A stretch of 64,000 nucleotides of DNA, taken from contig JAJXRY010000001.1 in assembly GCA_021628825.1 (NCBI GenBank), positions 1,302,001 to 1,366,000 of the forward strand, written 5' to 3'. A program made the position numbers and the translations under genes. Of this stretch, positions 49,047-57,458 are shown piece after piece. Position 1 is the stretch's first letter, and every line of letters begins with the position of its first letter. This DNA is from Lachnospiraceae bacterium. GTDB lineage: Bacteria > Bacillota > Clostridia > Lachnospirales > Lachnospiraceae. Under the pieces are notes generated by a model. That model did no database searches. It was not told the DNA's origin and was given only the letters and a program-made list of their open reading frames with translations.

Positions 49047-49131
49047 GTTAGATTTATCTAACCAACACGCGCACATTGGAAAGTTAGGTTTGGCTAACTT
49101 TCGCATTTAGGAAAAGCCGCATTTCTGCGGC
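49047..49131 (-). promoter_or_regulatory. Twin-palindrome operator and terminator hairpin, copy B (head of the operon)
   Basis: GTTAGATTTATCTAAC (49047-49062) and GTTAGGTTTGGCTAAC (49083-49098) are 16-bp palindromes with a 36-bp period, 20 bases from the first gene. Upstream on the minus strand, GCCGCAGAAATGCGGC (49116-49131) plus TTTTCC resembles a terminator. The layout is the same as at 34785-34869. A TetR- or MarR-type regulator would fit, but none is encoded nearby. Confidence 0.72.
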
Positions 49132-49357
49132 CTTTCGGCTTATACAAATAGCTTGCTGCAAGCATCACACATCTGTGTTTTCAGCCACTGAGGATAACGC
49201 CTCTCGATCTACTCCTTATGGAAACAGCCAAAATCTATTTTCACACCATTGCGGTGACTTTTGCCTTCTTATCCATATTATATCGTGCTCACTTCTTTTT
49301 TGCAATGGTATAGTATCTCTATTTTGTCATTTTCAAACGCAGAGTACGATTAGATTT

Positions 49358-49490
49358 TCTTCGCAATCGTAGACAGCTCCGAAATAATGCTCATAAGATC
49401 ATTTTTGACTTCCTCTTTACTTGGCTCACTGCCCATCAGAAGATAATCCGTGCTGACATGGAGGATCAGAAGAAAAAAACCTTCTGTTCC
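49358..49490 (-). pseudogene. C-terminal fragment of an XRE-type regulator
   Basis: Translation gives LHVSTDYLLMG, the typical end of the HTH_3 domain (L.VSTDYLLG), followed by a helical tail and a stop. The upstream HTH is absent or unreadable. It lies just upstream of the island operator and might be the remnant of its regulator, which is speculative. Confidence 0.4.
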
Positions 49491-49824
49491 TGTAAAGATC
49501 AGTATCACTCAGAAAAAGAAGATCCACCAAAATCTGCTTTCGCAAAGTTTGCTTTTGGAGGTGACAGAAATGAATGATACACTGATTGAACAGATATGAG
49601 CTCGGATTGGTTGTTTCTACCGGACTCTGAGCGGTCGATTCCTCCGGGCTCTAACACCAGCGAAAAATCCGGTGTCTGAGAGTGCCAAAATCACCCTCAA
49701 AAATACCCCTGAAATTGCTCTCTGGTTGTCCTATATTTATCTACTAAAAATCCCCATTCGCCTTGCGTCCCTCGAAAACCTCCGGTTTTTCTCGGTCACG
49801 GGCTTCGCCCCATGACATCAAATA

Positions 49825-49865
49825 AAAAAGCTCCGCTCCATGCAAGCATGGGCAGAGCTTTTTAT
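49825..49865. terminator. Terminator downstream of rpsI
   Basis: AAAAAGCTC...TCCATGC and GCATGGG..GAGCTTTTT form a long stem with A/T tracts on both flanks. It lies 36 bases after the rpsI stop codon and ends the rplM-rpsI transcript. Confidence 0.75.
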
Positions 49866-49900
49866 ATTTAATGTCGCACGGCTCATGGCCATCGCGTAGA

Positions 49901-50305
49901 TTATCGCTTGCTGAACTGAGGTGCGCGACGAGCTGCTTTGAGACCGTATTTCTTTCTTTCCTTCATACGAGGATCTCTTGTTAAGTAACCAGCCTTCTTA
50001 AGGGTAGGTCTGAATTCGTTATCTACCTGAAGAAGTGCTCTTGCGATACCATGTCTGATGGCACCGGCCTGTCCGGTGTATCCACCACCCTTAACGTTAA
50101 CGATTACGTCATACTTATCAGCGGTTTCTGTAGCGGTAAGAGGCTGACGAACGATAACCTTAAGTGTTTCAAGTCCAAAATACTCATCGATGGATCTCTT
50201 ATTAATTGTAACATCTCCCTTACCAGGTACTAAATATACTCTGGCGATGGATTTCTTTCTTCTACCTGTTCCGTAAAACTTAGCGGATTTAGCTGCTTTA
50301 GCCAT
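49901..50305 (-). CDS. rpsI: 30S ribosomal protein S9
   Basis: The 134-residue protein starts MAKAAKSAKFYGTGRRKKSI and ends RDPRMKERKKYGLKAARRAP plus QFSKR, the conserved tail that reaches the tRNA in the P site. GQAGAIRHGIARALLQ is the family core. It follows rplM as in almost all bacteria. The frame is intact. Confidence 0.97.
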   Translation of the reverse strand: MAKAAKSAKFYGTGRRKKSIARVYLVPGKGDVTINKRSIDEYFGLETLKVIVRQPLTATETADKYDVIVNVKGGGYTGQAGAIRHGIARALLQVDNEFRPTLKKAGYLTRDPRMKERKKYGLKAARRAPQFSKR

Positions 50306-50329
50306 TTTACTTATCTCCTTTCAGTCCCT

Positions 50330-50759
50330 TTAAAATGTTAATACTTCAGGCTTCTGAGCTGCATGCTTGTGCTCAGGTCCAGCATATACATAAAGCTTGG
50401 TATACATCTGGTTTCCTAAAGGTCCCTTAGGAAGCATGCCTTTAACAGCGAGTTCTACTACCTTCTCAGGCTTCTTAGCGAGCATTTCACGTAATGTGGT
50501 TTCCTTCATGCCGCCAACATACTCGGAATGACGATAGTAAACCTTCTGATCTAATTTCTTTCCTGTAACTTTAACCTTCTCAACATTGATTACGATTACA
50601 TAATCACCAGTATCAATATGAGGAGTAAAAATTGCTTTGTTCTTACCTCTTAAAAACCTTAGCTACTTCAGAAGCTAAACGTCCTAATGTCATATCAGTA
50701 GCATCAACTACATACCATTTTCTGTCGATGGTAGCAGGGCTAGCCATAAATGTCTTCAT
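50330..50759 (-). CDS. rplM: 50S ribosomal protein L13 (one frameshift)
   Basis: MKTFMASPATIDRKWYVVDA and TDMTLGRLASEVAKV start the protein; the frame breaks near 50648-50652 and continues KNKAIFTPHIDTGDYVIVIN, VYYRHSEYVGGMKETTLREM and KGMLPKGPLGNQMYTKLYVY to VLTF. Some residues between VAKV and KNK (normally a short LRGK..P-type loop) look missing, so slightly more than one base may be lost. About 143 residues. Essential gene, so this is a consensus error. Confidence 0.94.
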
Positions 50760-50846
50760 TCTGATTTCCTCCATATAAAGTTCGATAACCTGTATTGACG
50801 AGTTCCTTAAGCGGATGTCCGGGCCACCTAACAAACTTCGCCACAT
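50760..50846 (-). promoter_or_regulatory. 5' leader of rplM, possible L13 leader
   Basis: About 87 bases lie between the expected transcription start (near 50846) and the L13 start codon, including a GGTGGCCCGGACATCCGC segment that can fold. Firmicutes often have an autoregulatory L13 leader here; I cannot confirm that structure by eye. Confidence 0.35.
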
Positions 50847-50852
50847 TGAAAT

Positions 50853-50881
50853 ATTATATTACACGCTTCCTTGTGTGTCAA
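50853..50881 (-). promoter_or_regulatory. Promoter of rplM-rpsI
   Basis: On the minus strand TTGACA (50876-50881) and TATAAT (50853-50858) are both perfect and 17 bases apart, a consensus sigma-A promoter as expected for ribosomal protein genes. Confidence 0.85.
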
Positions 50882-50994
50882 CCGGAAATTTACCATTGTT
50901 TTACTGATTGTTTTACTGACATCGGAAATTTGCTTGTTTTACTGACTTTTTCACCACTTTTTTTACTTGTGTCTTTTTTTATTTGTGGCACCTG

Positions 50995-51765
50995 TTACCT
51001 GCATTTATTTTTTTCTTCGACGGCCGAATCCCATTCGTAGCCCAAAAGGCACAGTCCCTTTGCCGGTGCAGTCGGACCGCTTTTCTGCCGTTCTTTCCCA
51101 TCCAGCATCTCTTTCACCCTTTCCGGAGGATACTTTCCCTGTCCGGCTTCGATCAGGGTTCCGGCAATGATGCGCACCATATTATATAAGAAACCGTTTC
51201 CACACACACGGATCCTGATTTCTGCGCCCGTCTCTTCCACTTCAAGCTGATAAATAGTGCGGATGGTCGTCTCCACCTGCGTATGGACGCTGCAGAACGA
51301 TTTAAAATCATGTTCTCCGACAAGATACGCCGCTGCTTCCCGCATCTTGTCCACATCCAATGCGGTATGCACCCAGTGCGTATACAGCCGTTCCGTCGGC
51401 ATGGGAAAGGCATCGTGACGGATCCGGTATTCGTAGGTTTTTACGGCAGTTTGTTTTTTTCGCGGGTGAAACTCTGGTGAAACCTCTCGCGATCCCACCA
51501 CCCGGATATCCTCCGGAAGACTTTTGTTAACCGCATAAGAAATCTTTTCCGGCGGGATTCTGGTTTCGGTATCAAAAACCGCGACTGCCCCTTTTGCATG
51601 AACGCCGGAATCCGTGCGGCTTGCACCAATTACCCTTATCTCTTCCTGCAAAAGGCGGCTCAGCTCCCGGTTTAAGACTCCTTCTATCGTTTCTCCGGAC
51701 GGCTGGATCTGCCAGCCACAGTAATTCGTTCCATCATAGGCAACGGTCAGCATAATTCGTTTCAT
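50995..51765 (-). CDS. truA: tRNA pseudouridine synthase A
   Basis: TruA makes pseudouridine at positions 38-40 of tRNAs. The 256 residues start MKRIMLTVAYDGTNYCGWQI, and GASRTDSGVHAKGAVAVFDT holds the catalytic aspartate in the RTD motif. The C-terminal GNGFLYNMVRIIAGTLIEAG is also conserved. It lies between ecfT and rplM, the normal Firmicutes order. The frame is intact. Confidence 0.96.
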   Translation of the reverse strand: MKRIMLTVAYDGTNYCGWQIQPSGETIEGVLNRELSRLLQEEIRVIGASRTDSGVHAKGAVAVFDTETRIPPEKISYAVNKSLPEDIRVVGSREVSPEFHPRKKQTAVKTYEYRIRHDAFPMPTERLYTHWVHTALDVDKMREAAAYLVGEHDFKSFCSVHTQVETTIRTIYQLEVEETGAEIRIRVCGNGFLYNMVRIIAGTLIEAGQGKYPPERVKEMLDGKERQKSGPTAPAKGLCLLGYEWDSAVEEKNKCR

Positions 51766-51824
51766 TTTCTTACTTCCTATATTGGGACTTCCATCTGATT
51801 ATAATATTTAAAACAGAGCTGAAA

Positions 51825-52628
51825 TCACTCTAAAACAAGCTTTTCAGCAACTATTAAGATCAGATACAAAACCAGCATACCATAGGCCAGATAATCCCGC
51901 TTTTTATATTGAAGCGGCTTCATCTTTGTTCTGCCCTCGCCACCGCGGTAACAGCGTGCTTCCATCGCCATTGCAAGATCGTTGGCACGACGGAATGCGG
52001 AAATAAACAACGGTACAAGCAGCGGCACCAGATTTTTCGCCTTGGTTATGAGATTACCGCTTTCAAAATCGGCTCCTCTGGCAATCTGGGCTTTCATAAT
52101 CTTATCCGTTTCTTCTAATAAAATAGGAATAAACCGTAACGCAATCGACATCATCATGGCAATCTCGTGAACCGGTACATGAATCTTCTTTAAAGGCCCC
52201 AGCAGTTTTTCCAGTGCATCGGTCAACTGGTTCGGCGTCGTGGTCAGTGTCATAATGGAAGACCCGATAATCAGAAAGCAAAGCCTGCCTGACATCAGAA
52301 GCGCCTGCTTAATACCTTCCTTCGTGATCTGCAGTTTCCAGAAAGATACCACCACTTCTCCCGGTGTGAGAAACAGGTTGAACACTCCGGCAACCACAAG
52401 CAGAAATACGATGGCCTTCATGCCGCGTACCATGAATTTAAACGGTACATGGGATAAACGGATCATCACAGCCAGAAAAACGGCGGCGATCAGATATCCC
52501 CAGAAACTATTGACAATAAAAAGGGAAATAATAAAGGCCAGTGTCGCCACCAGCTTGACCCGTGGATCAAGACGGTGGATAACCGAATCGGTCTGGTAAT
52601 ATTGTCCCAATGTAATATCCTTCAGCAT
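51825..52628 (-). CDS. ecfT: Energy-coupling factor transporter transmembrane subunit EcfT
   Basis: EcfT links the two ATPases to substrate-specific S components for vitamin uptake. The 267 residues start MLKDITLGQYYQTDSVIHRL and DPRVKLVATLAFIISL, with about five membrane segments and the two coupling-helix motifs in the cytoplasmic arm (QIARGADFESGN and MAMEARCYRGGEGR, each with an A-R-G/C pattern). It is 16 bases after ecfA2. The frame is intact. Confidence 0.96.
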   Translation of the reverse strand: MLKDITLGQYYQTDSVIHRLDPRVKLVATLAFIISLFIVNSFWGYLIAAVFLAVMIRLSHVPFKFMVRGMKAIVFLLVVAGVFNLFLTPGEVVVSFWKLQITKEGIKQALLMSGRLCFLIIGSSIMTLTTTPNQLTDALEKLLGPLKKIHVPVHEIAMMMSIALRFIPILLEETDKIMKAQIARGADFESGNLITKAKNLVPLLVPLFISAFRRANDLAMAMEARCYRGGEGRTKMKPLQYKKRDYLAYGMLVLYLILIVAEKLVLE

Positions 52629-52644
52629 CTCTATATCCTTCTAT

Positions 52645-53529
52645 CTATGCAATGCATGTAAAAATTTCAAGCCTTGCTTCTTCAATCGTTGTTGCATCCG
52701 CAGAAACCGGCATTCCCTTATCCTTTAACGCATGCATGATGTAAGTGACCTGCGGTGCCGCAAGTCCTACCTCCTCAAGCTCCTTATATCGCTTAAACAC
52801 TTCCTTCGGGATCTGGTCCATCAGGACTTCCCCTTTATTCATCACGATAATACGGTCTACATATTTCGCCACATCCTCCATACTGTGGGAAACCAGAATG
52901 ACCGTCATCCCCGTTTCCTTGCGGAATGCAGCAACCTGATCAAGAATCTCATCGCGTCCCTTCGGATCCAGTCCTGCCGTGGGCTCGTCCAGGATCAAAA
53001 CATCCGGCTTCATGGCAAGCACTCCGGCTATCGCAACACGTCGCTTTTGTCCTCCGGATAAGTCAAACGGTGACTGGTAAAAATACTCATCCTCCAGTCC
53101 GACCTGCTTTAACGCCTGATAGGCGCGCAGTTCTACTTCCTTTTTATCAAGCCCCAGGTTCTTCGGTCCAAAGCAGACATCCGTAAACACATCCATTTCA
53201 AATAACTGATGCTCCGGATACTGGAACACCAGACCGACCCTGCTCCGCAGCTCCTTACGGTTATAATCCGCATCATGGATGTCTGCGCCATTATAATACA
53301 CATGACCGCCTGTCGGCTTCAAAAGTCCGTTCAGATGCTGGATCAGCGTAGACTTTCCTGAACCGGTATGTCCGATGAGTCCGATGAACTGTCCGTCCGG
53401 GATCACCAGATTAATGTCCTTCAGAGCATGAAATTCCATTGCGGTTCCTTCTTCATATGTGTGACTGACATGATCTAAAAATAATGGACATTCCGTATTC
53501 CTCTCCTGCGACTTCTTTATCCGGTTCAT
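52645..53529 (-). CDS. ecfA2: Energy-coupling factor ATPase EcfA2
   Basis: The 294-residue ATPase has Walker A GLIGHTGSGKSTLIQHLNGL, Q-loop VFQYPEHQLFE, signature LSGGQKRRVAIAGVLA and Walker B DVLILDEPTAGLDPKG. It works as a heterodimer with EcfA1 on EcfT. The start at 53529 follows AGGAAGC. The frame is intact. A small hairpin repeat lies between it and ecfA1. Confidence 0.96.
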   Translation of the reverse strand: MNRIKKSQERNTECPLFLDHVSHTYEEGTAMEFHALKDINLVIPDGQFIGLIGHTGSGKSTLIQHLNGLLKPTGGHVYYNGADIHDADYNRKELRSRVGLVFQYPEHQLFEMDVFTDVCFGPKNLGLDKKEVELRAYQALKQVGLEDEYFYQSPFDLSGGQKRRVAIAGVLAMKPDVLILDEPTAGLDPKGRDEILDQVAAFRKETGMTVILVSHSMEDVAKYVDRIIVMNKGEVLMDQIPKEVFKRYKELEEVGLAAPQVTYIMHALKDKGMPVSADATTIEEARLEIFTCIA

Positions 53530-53570
53530 CCAGTGCTTCCTGCTGCTGTGAAACCGATATTACAAAAACG

Positions 53571-53606
53571 GTAATTATTCAGTATCTTCATAATTACGAT
53601 GCAATG
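53571..53606. repeat. Short GTAATTAT hairpin repeat related to the GTAAC..TTCAG elements (copy 2)
   Basis: GTAATTATTCAGTATCTTCA then TAATTACGATGCAA matches the left hairpin of copy 1 (30972-31005) at most positions. The arms GTAATTAT and ATAATTAC pair. Only the hairpin end is present, between ecfA2 and ecfA1. Confidence 0.55.
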
Positions 53607-53618
53607 CATTACTATCTG

Positions 53619-54464
53619 TCAATAACCAAGTGCAGTAACCAGTTCTTCCGTCGTTAAAATTCCATCAGGAAGCGGAACACCGTTCTGCTTTAATTCATGG
53701 GCTAGCAAAGTAACCTGCGGGACATCCAGCCGTAAGCTCTTGAGCTTCTCCACCTGACTGAAAATCTCCCTCGGTGTCCCCTCCATGGCAATCTTTCCTT
53801 CATCCATGACAATGGCCCGATCCGCATGAATAATTTCTTCCATATAATGGGTAATCAGAATTACCGTAATCTCCTCGACATCATTCAGGGCTCGCACGGC
53901 ACGGATCACTTCCTTGCGGCCATTCGGGTCAAGCATGGCGGTCGGTTCATCCAGGATGATACACTTCGGATGCATGGCAATCACTCCGGCTATGGAAACA
54001 CGCTGCTTCTGTCCCCCGGACAGCTTATTCGGGGAATACTTACGGAACTCATACATACCTACCGCCTTCAGGCTTTCCTCCACCCGCTGCCAGATCTCCT
54101 CTGTCGGTACTCCCAGATTCTCCGGTCCAAAGCCAACATCTTCTTCCACCACCTGTCCGATGATCTGGTTATCCGGATTCTGGAATACCATTCCCGCCTC
54201 CTGACGAATGTCCCACAGATGTGCTTCATCTGTGGTATTCATGCCATCGACCCACACGGTTCCCTCTGTTGGATACAGGATCGCATTGATATGCTTCGCC
54301 AGTGTAGATTTTCCGGAACCGTTATGTCCTAAAATGGCAATAAAATCGCCCTGCTTAATCTCCAAAGAAACATCGTCAATGGCTGTCGTGATACCCTCGA
54401 CATTACCCTCGTCATCACGGCGGATATATTCAAATTTAAGGTTTTTCGTCTCTACAATGCTCAT
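53619..54464 (-). CDS. ecfA1: Energy-coupling factor ATPase EcfA1
   Basis: The protein begins MSIVETKNLKFEYIRRDDEG at 54464 (the open frame extends 32 codons further upstream, but this start fits the family). Walker A AILGHNGSGKSTLAKHINAI, VFQNPDNQIIGQVVEEDVGF, signature LSGGQKQRVSIAGVIA and Walker B CIILDEPTAMLDPNG are all present. About 281 residues. Forms the ATPase pair with EcfA2. Frame intact. Confidence 0.96.
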   Translation of the reverse strand: MSIVETKNLKFEYIRRDDEGNVEGITTAIDDVSLEIKQGDFIAILGHNGSGKSTLAKHINAILYPTEGTVWVDGMNTTDEAHLWDIRQEAGMVFQNPDNQIIGQVVEEDVGFGPENLGVPTEEIWQRVEESLKAVGMYEFRKYSPNKLSGGQKQRVSIAGVIAMHPKCIILDEPTAMLDPNGRKEVIRAVRALNDVEEITVILITHYMEEIIHADRAIVMDEGKIAMEGTPREIFSQVEKLKSLRLDVPQVTLLAHELKQNGVPLPDGILTTEELVTALGY

Positions 54465-54608
54465 GACCTGTATTTTACAGGATTCTGTTTTCATTTGCAA
54501 CGCTTTTATACGGTGCACAGATGAAAATACAAAGCAGAAAATCCCAGGGCAGGAATACACAGATTATAACCGTTCTTCCTTGCACGGTTTACTATTATGC
54601 AGTACACT

Positions 54609-54793
54609 GTAACTATTCAGAACCATGCAAAGTTGCCTTCTGTTACCATACACATGAGAAAATGATCCAGTGGATCATTTTTGAGTTTATGCCTGCATTC
54701 ATACAGAATGGCATTTTATATGGTGAAGTAACCACACGAGGTAAACTACACTGTGAAACAGCGGTTTTTACGAATGGAGTGCTGAATAGTTAC
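54609..54793. repeat. Inverted-repeat element with GTAAC..TTCAG ends (copy 3)
   Basis: GTAACTATTCAG (54609-54620) and CTGAATAGTTAC (54782-54793) are perfect inverted repeats. Inside, AAAATGATCCA/TGGATCATTTT and further stems are seen. It lies between ecfA1 and the M15 peptidase gene and may carry the promoter region of the latter on its right side. Confidence 0.7.
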
Positions 54794-54819
54794 TAATATT
54801 TAACATTTGGAGAACGAAC

Positions 54820-55846
54820 ATGGATTTAAAGAAAATTATCAAAAAGCATCGGCATGATTGCCTGTATTATTATTTTGTGTACTGTAATTGTGAAGTATAC
54901 CATTCCGAACGAAACGCTTTTAGATTATGCAAACGAAAATCCGGAGCTTGCCTACGCTTCACCGAAAGCATCTGCCCTTGATCAGAACTCTGAAGCTGAG
55001 GGTCTCACTTCTATTGAAAAAGCTAATGGAAATAAAACAGACAGTGAAAGTACTTTCGATGCAGAAGATACCAATGCAAAAAGATACCAATGTAAAGAAG
55101 ACAAATACTGAAAAATCAGACAGCAATATGACAGGTGTGTCACCATCTGAGAATCCAGAAAAATACTGCTAATTCCACACCTTCTGTCGCTGCTGTCGAT
55201 TCCTTCTGCTATGAAGAGTTGACCGATGAGGTCAAAGCAAGAATCACCGGAATCTCCTATCCGATCACCGAAGAGGAAGCAGACTCGCTTGCGGTTCCTG
55301 CCGTAAACTTAGTGTCTGATCCTGCTACCCTGCAGATCAGTTACGATGACCTGCGGTATCTCAAAGTTCTTTATTATGACTTTGACAGAAATGTTAAGGA
55401 GGGAGAACTGATCTGTAACGTATTTATTGCAGAGGATCTGAAGGAAATCTTTTATGAGCTGTACTGCAATCAATATCCGATTGAGAGCATCCGTCTGATT
55501 GACGACTATAATGGAGACGATACCGCCTCTATGGAGGCCAATAATACCTCCTGCTTCAATTATCGTGTTGTAGACGGTACGACCAGCCTCTCCAAGCATG
55601 CTTTAGGCTGTGCCATTGATATTAATCCATTCTATAATCCATATGTGGTATTCGATAAGACAGGAAACGGCCAGGATTACATCTCACCCAAAGGAAGTGA
55701 GATCTACGCTGACCGTTCCAAAGATTTTTGCATATAAAATTGATGAACAGGATCTGTGCTACCGGTTATTTAAGGAGCACGGCTTTACCTGGGGTGGTAA
55801 CTGGAACTCCTGCAAGGATTACCAGCACTTCCAGAAAACGCCCTAA
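54820..55846 (+). CDS. M15-family D-alanyl-D-alanine carboxypeptidase-like protein (frameshifts)
   Basis: The ATG at 54820 follows TTTGGAGAACG. Corrected, the start is MDLKKIIKKIGMIACIIILC, a membrane anchor, then a low-complexity Thr/Asp/Lys linker and a peptidase domain: TSLSKHALGCAIDINPFYNP has the HxxGxAxD zinc motif of VanY/VanX-type peptidases, and DLCYRLFKEHGFTWGGNWN plus DYQHFQ supplies the catalytic glutamate-region and the last zinc histidine. Shifts lie near 54853, 55085-55130, 55160 and 55722. About 340 residues. Likely trims cell-wall stem peptides outside the cell. Confidence 0.8.
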
Positions 55847-56562
55847 TTTTCAGCCTTCTTCATCATAAGCAGCAGACCGGCAAACATCCAGATATTTCCT
55901 ACCGAAATCCATGCACAGGTGATTGCATTGACCCACGCATGATTTCCAAAGACGCCAAATGCCATTGCAAGGATCATTCCAACCGGCAGAGAAAAGATGG
56001 CACACCACTTCGGATAGGGTGTCAGGCCTTTCACAAATGCCGAAATCTGTGTTACTACCAGAATCAGGAAGAAGATCCAGAACAATACAAACGGCGGTAC
56101 AAAGAAATAATCTACAAATTGATCTACGGTTTCCATTACATTCGCAGCACCGGCTTCGGTAAGACTGCGATATAAAAACATCGTGGCACAGACTCCAATG
56201 TGGAATCCACAAGGACCGAACATAATGTATCCCAGAATTCCGGTACGGTAGTTATGCGCATGCTTCGGTGATTTTTTTCTGCCATCAGCCGGTAAACTCC
56301 AAAAATAACATAAGCCTTCCAAGATAATTCCAATCATTCCAAGCACGGCAACTGCAAACAGCATCTGATTGCTGGCATGCCGATACGCAGAAAACATCCG
56401 TAGAATTCCACTTAAGCTTTCATCCTCAATTCCCCATCCCAGCATCATATCCGCAATCAACGTAAGAATTGCCGCAAACAGACCGATGGAAAACAACTTC
56501 TTAATTCTCGCCCAGTCAAGCCGTCCGTCAATTCCAATGGAATTGAATTCATTCTTCTCCAT
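55843..56562 (-). CDS. DUF6796 integral membrane protein
   Basis: Intact, 239 residues with seven hydrophobic segments (FSIGLFAAILTLIADMMLGW, MLFAVAVLGMIGIILEGLCY, FFVPPFVLFWIFFLILVVTQ). LTPYPKWCAIFSLPVGMILA is shared with the paralogue in the island (41421-42158). Its stop codon overlaps that of the convergent M15 gene by a few bases, so there is no space for a terminator between them. Function unknown. Confidence 0.85.
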   Translation of the reverse strand: MEKNEFNSIGIDGRLDWARIKKLFSIGLFAAILTLIADMMLGWGIEDESLSGILRMFSAYRHASNQMLFAVAVLGMIGIILEGLCYFWSLPADGRKKSPKHAHNYRTGILGYIMFGPCGFHIGVCATMFLYRSLTEAGAANVMETVDQFVDYFFVPPFVLFWIFFLILVVTQISAFVKGLTPYPKWCAIFSLPVGMILAMAFGVFGNHAWVNAITCAWISVGNIWMFAGLLLMMKKAEN

Positions 56563-56603
56563 ATTGATAAGCTTCCCCTCTCTCAGCTCTTATAAATGAT
56601 ATA

Positions 56604-57411
56604 TCAGGCATTCACTGCCTTATTTTCTTTCAGAGGTTCTGTAGTCGTGTCAGGCACAATTTTAATCTGTGATTCCGGTTCCGTCTCTTGTTCTACGGCT
56701 GCCAGATCTTTCTTCTCAGGCTGAGTTTCTTCCTTTTCATTCTCTTCCGTACATTCCGTTGAATCCTCTGCCTGTTCCTGCACCGTATCGGTTTCTTCTT
56801 CCCTCTGTTCTTTCTGCCCGGCTGCTTCCACAACCGTCTGATACTCTGCCAACTCCTGCTCGAGGATCATCCGGATCAGTGCATTCTTCTGCCGAACTTT
56901 TTTACCGGAATAAATCACGGCACAGGCTGCAGCTCCAGCAATCAGAAGCACAATCATAAGTGCTCCCCTGCCTGCATTGGGAACTCCTGCAACACCGGAT
57001 AAAACACACATTCCAACTAAAGTAAGCATTACTGCCAACACGATCTGACAACGGTTCTGTCCATCGTAAGAGGCTTCGCTGTATGCCAGATTATAGGTAT
57101 CCCGGTTAACGACCTTCTTCGTTAATTCCTCCCGGATTACCTGAACCCTTGCTTCATCAAAGCTCTTATTCCCTGTTTCCCTCCGAAGCTTTTCCGAACT
57201 CTTTTCTGTATCAGCTTTCCGGGCATATGTACCGAATTTCAATCCTCCGTTTTCCCGGATCTCCTGAAACTGTCTGGAAGCATGCGGTTTGATCTTTTCA
57301 AACAGGCAGGCAATTCCGTTCAGGATTCCGGCAAGCAGATCCACAACTGCCACAAGCAGGTTCATAATTGCCTTACATAAGCCTTTTTACAGCCTGATAA
57401 ATATTATCCAT
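56604..57411 (-). CDS. Hypothetical membrane protein with acidic C-terminus (one frameshift)
   Basis: The ATG at 57411 follows AAGGGGAACACG: MDNIYQAVKGLCKAIMNLLV results after removing one A near 57386, which connects to the long frame ending at 56604. Two membrane segments lie in the middle (IVLAVMLTLVGMCVLSGVAG, GALMIVLLIAGAAACAVIYS), flanked by a cytoplasmic basic domain and a 70-residue glutamate-rich tail. About 268 residues. Not recognised. It lies directly downstream of the chemoreceptor gene. Confidence 0.7.
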
Positions 57412-57458
57412 CGTGTTCCCCTTTATAATTCAAATATACTCATGTTTTTCCTTTTAAT

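Larger units (their letters stand above)
49132..49900. other. Gene-poor interval with island leader and debris
   Basis: Bases 49132-49320 repeat the leader seen at 34870-34975. From about 49490 to 49350 the minus strand encodes LHVSTDYLLMGSEPSKEEVK and NDLMSIISELSTIAKKI plus a stop, the tail of an XRE-type regulator without its DNA-binding part. The stretch 49560-49800 holds no recognisable gene; it has short fragments and TCCGG-rich sequence. A terminator follows at 49825. Confidence 0.5.
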
